64,000 bases of DNA. Source: Pseudomonas sp. EpS/L25 (GTDB lineage: Bacteria > Pseudomonadota > Gammaproteobacteria > Pseudomonadales > Pseudomonadaceae). Under the pieces are notes generated by a model. That model searched no databases and was not told the DNA's origin. It saw only the letters and a program-made list of their open reading frames with translations. The number at the start of each line of letters is the position of its first letter. Position 1 is the stretch's first letter. Both the position numbers and the translations under genes were made by a program. The DNA lies in NCBI RefSeq assembly GCF_001512295.1, contig NZ_LNUP01000011.1, positions 248,326 through 312,325 of the forward strand, given 5' to 3'. Positions 8,606-17,134 of this stretch are shown in pieces.

Positions 8606-10245
8606 TAGAGGCGGAACCGCGCTACCAGTCCGGTAAAGACAGCGGTCACCTGCAGCAGCTCCTTGCTGGCCTGTCGCGTCTGCTGGGCAACCGTCGCGGT
8701 CTGGTTCGAGAGTTGCTGGATGTTGTTCAGGTTGCGATCCACTTCGTGCGCCACCTGCGCCTGCTCCTCCGCAGCGCTGGCGATGACCAGATTGCGCTCG
8801 TTGATGTCACTCACCATCTGGGTGATTTGTGCCAGCGCCTGATCCGCCAATTGCGCAGCCCCCTGGGTCTCCTGGATCAGCCCCTGGCTGTCGCCCATGG
8901 CGCGGACAGCCTGCACGGCGCTCTGCTGCACACCGCCGATCATCCGCTCGATCTCCCCGGTGGACGCCTGGGTCCGGGCGGCCAGGGCCCGGACTTCATC
9001 GGCCACCACGGCGAAGCCCCGGCCCTGATCACCGGCCCGGGCCGCCTCGATGGCCGCGTTCAGGGCCAGGAGATTGGTCTGCTCGGCGATGCTACGGATG
9101 ACGTCCACCACGCTGCCGATGCTGTCCACCTGCCCGGCGAGTTGCTCGACCGTGGCACTGGACGACCCCAGGGCCTGACTCAGGCCGTCGATGGCCCCGA
9201 CAGCCTCCTGCACCCGAGCCCGCCCGGTCTCGGCACCCTGATTGGCATTGCGCGTGGCTTCGGAGGTGGACACCGCATTGCGGGCGACCTCTTCCACCGC
9301 AGTGGTCATCTCGGTCACGGCCGTGGCTGCCTGCTGGATTTCATCATGCTGCCGCTCCAGCCCCTGGACGCTCTCGTCGGTGACGCTATCGAGGCCGCCA
9401 GCCGCCGTCGCCAGGCGTTTGGCGGCGCCGGTGATTTCCTGCAGGGTGAGCTTGAGCTGCTCCTGCATGCGCTCCAGCGCCTGCAGCAATTGCCCTGGTT
9501 CATCACGGCGGGAACTGCGGATCACCCCGCTCAGATCGCCTTCGGCGATGCGGCGCGCGGTCGTCACGGCGACGCCGATGGGCGCCGTGATGGAGCGGGT
9601 GATCAGCAGCCCCAGACCGATCGCCACGACGAAGGCGATGCCGATCCCGGTATAGAGCTCGGACTTGACGCTGTCGGCGGTGATGGCCGCCTGCTCGGCA
9701 CCGGCACCGATCTGCTGGTTCTTGAGCGCGCTCAGCTTGTCGAAGGTGTCCATCACTTGCAGATAGAGGGGAAAGAACTCGTCACGCAAGATGTCGGGCA
9801 CCCCCGCCAGGTCGTTCGCGGCCAGTGCCGCGAGGACCTTCGCCGAACTGGCCTGGTAGGCCGACCACTGGGCTTCGAGCGGTGCACCCAGCGCGCGCTC
9901 GTCCGCCTGCAGCGGCAGGGCGCGATAGCTGGCGATGGTCTGTTCGCTGGTCCGCCGGTAGCTCTCCAGCTCGGTCAAGGTCTCCGCGATCTCGCTCTTG
10001 GGCGCTCCGCCGAAGGTCATCGACAGCACCACGTAGACGTCGCGGTTGTGGGAAATGGCCGCGGCCTTGGCCTCGGCGACCTTGGCATAGGACATCAGGT
10101 CGTGGGCGAACACCTGCTGCAGGCTATTGGACAGCCGCGTAGTCCCCAGACTACCCAACCCCCCGATGATCAGGGTGATGAGCGCACAACTGACGAAGGC
10201 GATCTGTAGCTTCAGCCCCAACCGCAGATGGGAAAACCATTCCAT
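8605..10245 (-). CDS. Methyl-accepting chemotaxis protein
   Basis: 546 aa. Membrane span about 15-33, a periplasmic helical-bundle ligand domain of about 160 residues, a second span around 195-215 ([16 protein letters not shown]), HAMP, then the cytoplasmic signalling hairpin. The tip is the canonical [19 protein letters not shown] followed by [13 protein letters not shown]. No C-terminal CheR-docking pentapeptide is present (it ends FRL). It transmits ligand signals to CheA/CheW, but the ligand cannot be predicted. The start at MEWFSHLRL puts a short cytoplasmic tail before span 1; an extension ten residues upstream is possible but less typical. Neighbours are unrelated. Confidence 0.93.
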   Translation of the reverse strand: MEWFSHLRLGLKLQIAFVSCALITLIIGGLGSLGTTRLSNSLQQVFAHDLMSYAKVAEAKAAAISHNRDVYVVLSMTFGGAPKSEIAETLTELESYRRTSEQTIASYRALPLQADERALGAPLEAQWSAYQASSAKVLAALAANDLAGVPDILRDEFFPLYLQVMDTFDKLSALKNQQIGAGAEQAAITADSVKSELYTGIGIAFVVAIGLGLLITRSITAPIGVAVTTARRIAEGDLSGVIRSSRRDEPGQLLQALERMQEQLKLTLQEITGAAKRLATAAGGLDSVTDESVQGLERQHDEIQQAATAVTEMTTAVEEVARNAVSTSEATRNANQGAETGRARVQEAVGAIDGLSQALGSSSATVEQLAGQVDSIGSVVDVIRSIAEQTNLLALNAAIEAARAGDQGRGFAVVADEVRALAARTQASTGEIERMIGGVQQSAVQAVRAMGDSQGLIQETQGAAQLADQALAQITQMVSDINERNLVIASAAEEQAQVAHEVDRNLNNIQQLSNQTATVAQQTRQASKELLQVTAVFTGLVARFRL

Positions 10246-10466
10246 GGGAAAGCCTCGCGACCGCCCGAGCGGCAAGGGAGATGAAAGCTCGATGGTTAAT
10301 CTTGCCTATTAGTTAACACCTTTAATTAGGAACCGATTCGTCTCCCAGCTCAAGCCGGTTCGCCACCCAAATGCCTACGTCCATCGGCTTGTCCTAGAGC
10401 GCTTGGCATGGATTTTCAGGCCACGGCGAACCTTGCATGGCAGCCGTCACCGGTCGAAGGCCATCA

Positions 10467-11384
10467 TCAGAGGACGCCCTGGACCGCCGCCAGGCCCGGC
10501 TGGCCGTCGCGGGTGGTCACGCCCTGCAGCCAGGGCTCCAGCACCTGGGGATGGGCCTGGAGCCAGGCCTTGGCCGCCGCCGGATAGCTGCCGCCCTTGT
10601 CCCGCGCGGCGCTCATGATGGCGTTTTCCATGTCGAGGATGAACTTCATGTTGGTCAGCAACCGCGCCGGGTTGGGACACTGCTCGGCATAGCCCTTGCG
10701 GGTCAGGGTATTCACCGTGCCGGCGGTACCGAAGTATTTCTCGCCACCGCTGAGGTACCTGATCGGGTAGTCGACGTTCATGGGATGGGGTGTCCAGCCG
10801 AGGAACACGATCCACTTGTCACGCTTCACCGCCCGCCCCACCTGGGACAGCATGGCCTGTTCGCTGGATTCCACCAGCTGCCAGCCGCCCAGGCCGTATT
10901 CATCGCCCTGGATGATCTTCTGCAGGGACTGGTTGGCCGGGGCGCCGGCGCCGATGCCGTAGATCTTCTTGTCGAACTGGTCGGCGTTCTTGGCGAGGTC
11001 GGCGAAGGTCTTCACCCCGGCCTCCCAGACGTAGGTGGGCACCGCCAGGGTGAACTCGGTACCGCTGAGGTTCCGCGCCAGCTCGGTCACCTGGCCGCTC
11101 TTCACGAACTGGTCGTAGTGCGCCTGCTGCGCGGGCATCCAGTTGCCGAGGAAGGCGTCCACCTGGCCGTTGGCCAGGCCGCCATAGATGATGGGGACGG
11201 CCAGGGTCTCGACCTTGCTGCCATAGCCCAGGGCTTGCAGCACCACTCCGGTAAGGGCGTTGGTGGCGGCGATGTCGCTCCAGCCCGGATCGGCCAGGCG
11301 AACCGTTCCGCAGGTCTGGTCCTCGGCCTGGGCCGACAGGCTGACCAGGGCCAGCGTGAAGGTAGCGATGATTCCGTGTTTCAT
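10467..11384 (-). CDS. choX: Choline-type ABC substrate-binding protein
   Basis: 305 aa. Signal peptide about 1-20 (ending LSAQA), then a type II periplasmic binding protein of the ChoX/ProX glycine-betaine and choline class. Visible landmarks are LADPGWSDIAATNAL, GNWMPAQ, GIGAGAPAN and FLGWTPHPMN, the aromatic-containing segments that form the quaternary-ammonium box. It follows betC by 21 nt on the same strand, so choline released from choline sulfate is the likely ligand. No permease or ATPase gene lies beside it, so it must use a transporter encoded elsewhere. Confidence 0.9.
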   Translation of the reverse strand: MKHGIIATFTLALVSLSAQAEDQTCGTVRLADPGWSDIAATNALTGVVLQALGYGSKVETLAVPIIYGGLANGQVDAFLGNWMPAQQAHYDQFVKSGQVTELARNLSGTEFTLAVPTYVWEAGVKTFADLAKNADQFDKKIYGIGAGAPANQSLQKIIQGDEYGLGGWQLVESSEQAMLSQVGRAVKRDKWIVFLGWTPHPMNVDYPIRYLSGGEKYFGTAGTVNTLTRKGYAEQCPNPARLLTNMKFILDMENAIMSAARDKGGSYPAAAKAWLQAHPQVLEPWLQGVTTRDGQPGLAAVQGVL

Positions 11385-11405
11385 GGCCGTGCTCCAGTTA
11401 GCGGT

Positions 11406-12917
11406 TCAAGGTTGAGGGTAGCGGGCGCGACGCTCCAGGTCGTCGAGATCGATGTGGTTGCGCATGTATTGCTGGCTGGCATCGACGAAGGGCTGGTGGT
11501 CCCAGCTGGTCCGCGCGCCCTGCGCCAGGGCCGTCGCGACGAAGCGGCGCCGCCGCTGGCTGGCCAGCACCTCCTCGTGCAGGCGCGGCAGATCCCAGCG
11601 CTGGCGGACTTCCTGCTGGAAGCTGGCGAGCAGCTCGGCGTAGTCGGCGCTGCCGGCCAGGGTCTCCTGCTCCAGTGGATCGTTCTGCAGGTCGAACAGC
11701 AGCGGCGGGTCCAGTTCGCAGTGGATGTACTTGTAGGCACCGCGACGGATCATCAGCAGCGGACTCACGGTGCCCTCGGCCAGGTATTCGCCGATGACCT
11801 CGTCGTGCCCGCCGCGTCCTTCCAGGTGCGGCAGCAGCGAGCGCCCGTCCAGTGGCAGGTCCTCGGGCAGGCTACCGCCGGCCAGCTCGACGAAGGTCGG
11901 CAGCAGATCCATCGTCGACACCGAAGCCGACACCCGCGCCGGGGCGAAGCGCGTCGGGGCATGGATCAACAAGGGCACCCGCGCGGCCATCTCGAACCAG
12001 TGCATCTTGTACCAGAGCCCACGCTCCCCGAGCATGTCGCCATGGTCGCCGGAGAAGACGATCACGGTGTCCTCGGCGAGGCCGCACTCCTCCAGGGTCT
12101 TGAGCAGGTGGCCGACCTGGGCGTCGACGTAGCTGCAGGCCCCGTAGTAGGCCTGGCGGGCGTCGCGGATCTTGGCCGCGGGCAGGGGCTTGTCCCAGAG
12201 GTCGATCACCTTGAGCAGTCGCTGGCTGTGGGGGTCCTGCTCGGCCTGGGGAATGGCATCGTCGGGCAGGGGGATGTCGACCCCTGCGTACAGATCCCAG
12301 AACTCCCGCGGGATGGTGTAGGGATCGTGGGGATGGGTCAGGGACACGGTCAGGCAGAACGGCTGGTCATCGCCGCGACGCACGTGATCGTAGAGGTACT
12401 GGCGCGCCTTGAAGACCACCTCCTCGTCGAAGTCCAGCTGGTTGGTACGCACGCAGGGTCCGGCCTGCAGCACCGAGGACATGTTGTGGTACCAGCTCGG
12501 GCGCACGTCCGGTGCGTCCCAGTTCACCGCCCAGCCGTAGTCGGCGGGATAGATGTCGCTGGTCAGGCGCTCCTCGTAGCCGTGCAACTGATCCGGGCCG
12601 CAGAAGTGCATCTTGCCCGACAGCGCGGTGCGATAGCCAAGGCCGCGCAAGTGATGGGCATAGGTGGGAATGTCGGCGGCGAAATCGGCGGCGTTGTCGT
12701 AGGCGCCGATCTTCGACGGCAACTGGCCGCTTACCAGGGTGAAGCGCGAGGGGGCGCATAGCGGGCTGTTGCAATAGGCCGAATCGAACACCACGGCGCG
12801 CTCGGCCAGGCGCTGCAGATTCGGCAGCTTGATCGGCGAGTCGGCGTCGTACAGCGGCAGAATGGGCGCCGCCATCTGGTCGGCCATGAGGAAGAGGATG
12901 TTCATCGGCTTGGACAA
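11406..12917 (-). CDS. betC: Choline sulfatase
   Basis: 503 aa from a TTG start. Hydrolyses choline-O-sulfate to choline and sulfate. Sulfatase motif CAPSR with C54 as the residue converted to formylglycine, metal-binding MADQM near the N-terminus, FSGDHGDMLGERG for the second metal-binding cluster, and the choline-sulfatase C-terminal region. The TTG is favoured over the ATG 12 nt later because GGAGG lies 5 nt before the TTG but 17 nt before the ATG. It pairs with choX downstream and a divergent LysR regulator, giving a choline-sulfate uptake and use module that supplies osmoprotectant precursor, carbon and sulfur. Confidence 0.95.
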   Translation of the reverse strand: MSKPMNILFLMADQMAAPILPLYDADSPIKLPNLQRLAERAVVFDSAYCNSPLCAPSRFTLVSGQLPSKIGAYDNAADFAADIPTYAHHLRGLGYRTALSGKMHFCGPDQLHGYEERLTSDIYPADYGWAVNWDAPDVRPSWYHNMSSVLQAGPCVRTNQLDFDEEVVFKARQYLYDHVRRGDDQPFCLTVSLTHPHDPYTIPREFWDLYAGVDIPLPDDAIPQAEQDPHSQRLLKVIDLWDKPLPAAKIRDARQAYYGACSYVDAQVGHLLKTLEECGLAEDTVIVFSGDHGDMLGERGLWYKMHWFEMAARVPLLIHAPTRFAPARVSASVSTMDLLPTFVELAGGSLPEDLPLDGRSLLPHLEGRGGHDEVIGEYLAEGTVSPLLMIRRGAYKYIHCELDPPLLFDLQNDPLEQETLAGSADYAELLASFQQEVRQRWDLPRLHEEVLASQRRRRFVATALAQGARTSWDHQPFVDASQQYMRNHIDLDDLERRARYPQP

Positions 12918-13022
12918 GAGCGCCTCCGCTAGGATCAGGGTTGCTTATGGACGGCCCATCATCCGACGCTGAAAAATCGGCGTGAAGGCCATCCGCGATG
13001 ATGTTTCGGATAAGCTAGGCTT

Positions 13023-14009
13023 ATGTCAGATCGCCATGGGAACACTCTCTTGGACGCCACCACCCCTGCCGACCGCCCTGCCCTAGCGCTGGACAGCTTG
13101 CGCACCTTCGAGGTGGTGGCGCGCCGTTTGAGCTTTACAGCGGCAGCGGGCGAGCTGGGTACCACTCAGCCGGCCATCAGCCAGCAGATCAAGCGCCTGG
13201 AAGCCCAGTTGCAGGTGCGCCTGTTCGACCGGGTGCACCGCGGCATCCTGCTCACCGAGGCCGGTCGGCTGCTGCAGGAATACGTCGAGGCAGGCCTCGC
13301 CACCCTGGACGAGGGTGTGCGCCAGGTCACCGCCCGTCCCGCTCACGAGATCCTGCGGGTGGCCACCGACTTCGCCTTCGCTTCCTACTGGCTGCTACCG
13401 CGTCTGCCGCGCTTCCATGCCCGCCATCCGGCGCTGGACGTGAGCCTGGTCACCAGCGACCGCGTCCCCCTGCCCGGCCCGGAAATCGACATCACCCTGG
13501 GCTTCGGCGACGGTCGCTTCAAGCATGGCGAGGCCTGGCCGCTGTTTCGCGAGGAAGTCTTCCCGGTATGCAGTCCGCGATTGCTCCAGGGCCGGCAGCC
13601 GCCGCTGCCCGCTACGGAACTGGGCCACTGGCCGCTGCTGCACCTCAAGGCGGCCCCCAACAGCCGCTGGTACGACTGGAAGACCCTGTTGCCGGCGCTG
13701 GACCTGGCGCCCCTGCCCGCCACGCCATCCGGTGCGGTGCTGAGCTTCGACAACTATACCCTGGTGGTCCAGGCCGCCATCGCCGGCCAGGGCCTGGCGA
13801 TCGGCTGGCGCCACCTGGTGGACGACCTGCTGCAGCAGGAACTGCTCTGTCGCCCCTGCGCCGGGATGGCCACGTCACGCTACGGCTATTACGCCATCCT
13901 GCCCGAGCGCAAGCGGCGCCAACGATTGGTGCAGCGCTTTCTCGACTGGCTGCTGGAAGAGCTGGAGACCCCGCGCGAGTCGTTGGCCGGCGCACGGCTG
14001 GCGACCTGA
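13023..14009 (+). CDS. LysR regulator of choline sulfate use
   Basis: 328 aa. LysR-family protein; HTH about 24-85 (LRTFEVVARRLSFTAAAGELGTTQPAISQQI, preceded by an unusually long N-terminal tail of about 20 residues), then an effector domain. Divergent from betC with about 105 bp between starts. It resembles the choline-sulfate-utilisation transcription factor that accompanies betC in pseudomonads. It presumably controls betC-choX in response to choline sulfate or choline, which is inference from position. No strong Shine-Dalgarno precedes the ATG. Confidence 0.87.
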   Translation: MSDRHGNTLLDATTPADRPALALDSLRTFEVVARRLSFTAAAGELGTTQPAISQQIKRLEAQLQVRLFDRVHRGILLTEAGRLLQEYVEAGLATLDEGVRQVTARPAHEILRVATDFAFASYWLLPRLPRFHARHPALDVSLVTSDRVPLPGPEIDITLGFGDGRFKHGEAWPLFREEVFPVCSPRLLQGRQPPLPATELGHWPLLHLKAAPNSRWYDWKTLLPALDLAPLPATPSGAVLSFDNYTLVVQAAIAGQGLAIGWRHLVDDLLQQELLCRPCAGMATSRYGYYAILPERKRRQRLVQRFLDWLLEELETPRESLAGARLAT

Positions 14010-14016
14010 GTGGTAC

Positions 14017-14406
14017 TCAGCGCTCGTAGACTTCCAGCGGCAGGTCGTCGGGGTCGGCAAAGAAGGTGAATCTCTTGCCGGTCAGCTCGTCGGTGCGGAT
14101 CGGCTCGGTGACCACGCCATGGCCCTGCAGGTGGGCGATGGTGGCATCCAGGTCGGCCACGGCGAAGGCCAGGTGGCGCAGCCCCTGGGCCTCCGGGCGC
14201 GAGGGCCTGGGCGGCGCATCGGGAAAGGAGAACAGCTCCAGCTGGGCATGCTCGCCCACCGCCAGGTCCAGCTTCCAGGAGCGCCGGGCTTCGCGATAGG
14301 TCTCGGCGATCACCGGCAGGCCGAGGATCTCGGTGTAGAAGCGCCGGGAGCGCTCGTAATCGGCGCAGATCAGCGCCACATGATGCAGACGGTCAAAGGG
14401 GGTCAT
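14017..14406 (-). CDS. VOC family metalloprotein (GloA2/YaeR-like)
   Basis: 129 aa, one vicinal-oxygen-chelate domain. Strong family pattern to E. coli YaeR: DRLHHVALICADYERSRRFY, the EARRSWKLDLA segment, SRPEAQGLRHLAFAV and DPDDLPLEVYE. H and E residues in LHH, LRH and LEVYE match the metal ligands. The reaction is uncertain; family members are listed as glyoxalase-I-like. The true start is MTPFDRLHH: the open frame continues 13 codons upstream, but those come from a dispersed hairpin element. Confidence 0.88.
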   Translation of the reverse strand: MTPFDRLHHVALICADYERSRRFYTEILGLPVIAETYREARRSWKLDLAVGEHAQLELFSFPDAPPRPSRPEAQGLRHLAFAVADLDATIAHLQGHGVVTEPIRTDELTGKRFTFFADPDDLPLEVYER

Positions 14407-14407
14407 A

Positions 14408-14565
14408 AGAAGTTGTTCACGATCTCGCGGGCTAGAGCCAAACAAGGCGAAAATGGCTGAAGAAGCGGAGTTTACGTAGGGTAAATGAGCATTCTGACCG
14501 GGCTGGCGATCCAGGACATTTTCAACGCAGGTTGGCCGACGCGCAGCAGATCGCGAACAGCTTCT
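14408..14565. repeat. Dispersed hairpin element, copy 3
   Basis: 158 bp. Arms AGAAGTTGTTC (14408-14418) / GAACAGCTTCT (14555-14565). Relative to copies 1 and 4 the arms changed together (AGAGCC/GGCTCT to AGAAG.T/GCTTCT), keeping pairing with one T-G wobble; the next segment is CGATCT on one arm and AGATCG on the other, again paired. The core hairpin is TTTAC-GTAGG-GTAAATGAGCATT. The right arm ends inside the stop codon of the lactonase-like gene; the left arm begins just before the VOC gene start. Confidence 0.85.
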
Positions 14566-15731
14566 CAGGGTACCGCGACGAATTTGAGGTCGGCCGGCGC
14601 CCCGACGTCCAGACTCTGCAATTCGTCGCCGAGCTTGCCGCTGTCGGGATCGCGGGCGAAGACCTTGAGCTGATTGGACTTCTGGTTGGCCACCAGCAGG
14701 AAGCGGCCGGACGGATCGATGGCGAACTCTCGCGGCGCCAGGCCGTTGACCGGGTGCCGCTCGACGAAGCTGAGGGTGCCGTCGGGATTCACCGAGAATA
14801 CTGCCAGCTGGTTGTCGGTGCCGCGGCTGGCCACATAGAGGAAGCGCCCGTCGCCGGACAGGTGCAGCGCACCGGCATCCCGCTCGCCGGTGAATTCCTG
14901 GGGCGCCAGGCTGTAGGTCTGCAATTGGCGCAGCATGCCGTCCTGGTGCGCGAAGGCCATCACCTGGCCGGCCAGCTCCAGGGTCAGGTAGGCGTAGCGG
15001 CCATCGGCGCTGAACACCAGGTGGCGCGGCCCGCTGCCTTCCGGCACCGGCACGAAGGGCGTCTCGGCGGCCACCAGCGGCCGCTCCGGCTGCTGCGGGA
15101 CGTAGCGATAGACGAAGACCTTGTCGGCACCCAGGTCGGGAGCGAAGACGAAGCGCCCATCCGGAGTGGTCACCGCCGCGTGCACATGGCTGGACTGCTG
15201 GCGGGCATGCTGCTCGCTGGGCTGGTGGAATTCGATCTGCGCCACCGGACTGAGCACGCCGCCGTCCTGGATCGGCAGCACCGCCAGGGAGCCTTCCGGC
15301 AGGCTGGAGTAGTTGGCCACGAAGAGGTACTTGCCGTCGTTGCTCAGGCTGGAATGGGTCGGCTCGTCGCCCAGGCTCTTCACCTGGCTGACCTGCTGCA
15401 ACCGGCCATTGCCCGGCTCGAAGCGATAGGAGGTGACCCGGCCGATGGTGTCGCCGGTCGAGCCGCGACCATTCTCATTGACCGCGAACAGGGTGCGACC
15501 GTCCCGCGACAGGGTGAGGAAAGAGGGATTGGACGCCTTGACGATACGCAGCGGGCCGTCGATCTGGCCGTTGCGGCTGTTGAAGCGATAGACGTACAGC
15601 CCCTGACTGCCGCCGCCGGTGTAGCTGCCGACCAGCAGGTTGAACAGGCCGGGTTCGGCGCGGGCGGACGTCCCTTGCCCGATGAGCAAGGCGAACAGGG
15701 CCAGCGGCAGCAGACGGGGCAGGGTTCTCAT
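14565..15731 (-). CDS. Lactonase-family beta-propeller protein, secreted
   Basis: 388 aa. Signal peptide (MRTLPRLLPLALFALLIGQG...ARA, cleavage near residue 24), then a seven-bladed propeller like the YbhE/Pgl 6-phosphogluconolactonase and cycloisomerase-2 family. Repeated strand patterns visible include GSYTGGGSQGLYVY, HSSLSNDGKYLFVANY, GPRHLVFSADGRYAYL and PREFAIDPSGRFLLVANQ. Cytoplasmic YbhE lacks a signal, so this exported version may act on another lactone or be non-enzymatic. The start was chosen for the signal peptide; the frame is open 62 codons further upstream. Confidence 0.85.
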   Translation of the reverse strand: MRTLPRLLPLALFALLIGQGTSARAEPGLFNLLVGSYTGGGSQGLYVYRFNSRNGQIDGPLRIVKASNPSFLTLSRDGRTLFAVNENGRGSTGDTIGRVTSYRFEPGNGRLQQVSQVKSLGDEPTHSSLSNDGKYLFVANYSSLPEGSLAVLPIQDGGVLSPVAQIEFHQPSEQHARQQSSHVHAAVTTPDGRFVFAPDLGADKVFVYRYVPQQPERPLVAAETPFVPVPEGSGPRHLVFSADGRYAYLTLELAGQVMAFAHQDGMLRQLQTYSLAPQEFTGERDAGALHLSGDGRFLYVASRGTDNQLAVFSVNPDGTLSFVERHPVNGLAPREFAIDPSGRFLLVANQKSNQLKVFARDPDSGKLGDELQSLDVGAPADLKFVAVP

Positions 15732-16022
15732 GGGACATCCTTGACGAGCGATTGGCGTTGAGACCGATGGAAGAGGGTCCGGTTTCGTGCCCAGCCAGGC
15801 GGCTGGCCGGATACGCGCGGGCGCCATTCTACTGAAAACCACGCTGGCACTGTGCCAGGGAGGTTTCCGTACATGTCCCGAGCCGGGCCGCCGACAGCCA
15901 TCGATCGCCCAGGCCAACGCGGGACGCCCAAGGCAGAGCGGTTTTCCGCCCGTCGGCCCGATCGGCTTCCTCAGCCTTTTTCGCCTCGCCTAACCTTCGC
16001 TCGGCGACTTTTCGTACAGAAC

Positions 16023-16494
16023 CTAGTCCAGCACGCCCTGCAGAATGGCATAGACCAGGCCGGTGCCAACGGCGATCAGTACCACGTCGGTACCCAGCTG
16101 CCGCCATTGGTAGCCGGGATAGTCCGGCAGCTGCCTGACGATGCCGGGCGGCAAGGGCCGGCCATAGCCCGGCGGTAGCGGACGCCCCCCGCTCCAGGCG
16201 CAGCCCCGGCGGCAGCTCGCCGCCCGGGCCGATCTGGCCGCGCAGTGCCCGGATACGTTCTCGGGCTGGACCCAGATCACCGGGACCACCCGCCGCCGGA
16301 CCGGCACCGGGTCGTTCCGGTGGACGCTGATCGGGGCCATGACCCTGGCCATGGCCAGGTGGCTTGCCCGCGTCCTGCCACGCCGACCCGTGCGGACCAT
16401 GATCGTCGGGCCCACCCGGACCGCCGCCCGGAGGAGCCGCCAGGGCCAGGTTGCTGAACAGGCAGAGCGTCGCGATGGACAGCAGCGTACGCAT
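16023..16494 (-). pseudogene. CigR/RcnB-like protein, frameshifted
   Basis: The frame from the ATG at 16494 encodes a signal peptide (MRTLLSIATLCLFSNLALAA) and a Gly/Pro/His-rich linker, reaching LPPGLRLERG near codon 103. The family C-terminus, GRPLPPGIVRQLPDYPGYQW plus a hydrophobic helix VVLIAVGTGLVYAIL, then appears in another frame ending at 16023. The switch falls at a run of six G (16185-16190 on the minus strand); one G fewer restores a continuous protein of about 156 aa. Without correction the first frame runs on to 15829 through unrelated sequence. Either a real mutation or a base error; function unknown beyond family resemblance. Confidence 0.65.
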
Positions 16495-16807
16495 GGCGTC
16501 TCCTCGAGCGATGATCGAAGCGATTCGGGTATGCGTTGGATCGCGAATCGTACCGAAGACTCCCGAGTCATTTCCGGACCTCAGGCCTGTGGATAAATCC
16601 GGGATAAAATCGGTATAAGTCGCCGGAAAAAATCGAATCTCGTCCGATAACTACAAAAAAATCCTTTTATATCAATAAATTAAAAAGATGATCGGCTGGC
16701 TATCGAATTACGCTTTTGTGGATAACCTTTAGGACCCCCTCCCCTGGGCAGCATTTTCCAGACCTCCACCAAGGCTCCAATAGACGAAACTCGACCCGCG
16801 AAGACAT
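16495..16807. other. AT-rich noncoding stretch with DnaA and IHF sites
   Basis: About 310 bp without a gene. Two perfect DnaA boxes on the minus strand (TGTGGATAA at 16588-16596 and 16717-16725) flank an unusually AT-rich segment (about 16625-16694). Inside it, TATCAATAAATTA (16670-16682) matches the IHF consensus WATCAANNNNTTR exactly. The stretch also has to hold the promoter of the CigR-like gene to its left. The datA-like reading is in the findings. Confidence 0.65.
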
Positions 16808-16845
16808 AAAAAACCGCGCCAGCTGTTTCGCCCGGCGCGGTCTTC
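16808..16845 (-). terminator. Terminator after yheV-like gene
   Basis: On the minus strand a GC stem ACCGCGCC / GGCGCGGT (16834-16841 and 16813-16820) is followed by six T. It lies 17 nt beyond the yheV-like stop codon and ends the prlC operon. Confidence 0.85.
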
Positions 16846-16861
16846 TGCAGCTGATCCCCGA

Positions 16862-17134
16862 CTAGTCCGGCTTCTTCAGCTTGGGATTGGGAAAGAACTG
16901 CACGGCCTGGACCTTGGGATCGGGCTTCTTGGGCTTGAGCGCACTGATGTTGACCCGCGTCGGCAATTCCTTGGGGACGGAATTGCCGCGCTCGTCCAGG
17001 GTGTCGCTGTAGCCGCAGGACAGGCACTCACGGTGGGGCGTGCCCTCCTGGGTCCACATCTTCAGGGTGTCCTGCGCCTGGCACGCCGGGCACACGGCCC
17101 CGGCGATGAACCTCTTGCGGATCGGCTCGCTCAC
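16862..17134 (-). CDS. YheV-like putative zinc-ribbon protein (DUF2387)
   Basis: 90 aa. Two CxxC pairs, CPAC (15-18) and CLSC (37-40), form a likely zinc ribbon, followed by a Lys/Pro-rich tail; this matches the YheV/DUF2387 family of unknown role. The GTG start is preferred over the long upstream extension because that would run inside prlC out of frame, and GTG overlaps the prlC TGA (GTGA), implying coupled translation. Same position behind prlC as in P. aeruginosa. It could be nucleic-acid binding, which is inference only. Confidence 0.85.
   Translation of the reverse strand: MSEPIRKRFIAGAVCPACQAQDTLKMWTQEGTPHRECLSCGYSDTLDERGNSVPKELPTRVNISALKPKKPDPKVQAVQFFPNPKLKKPD

Noticed and set aside
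15829-16022. C-terminal extension of the CigR-like frame past the frameshift
   Set aside because: The sequence after the G-run is out of frame and unlike the family; the conserved end lies in the other frame and stops at 16023.
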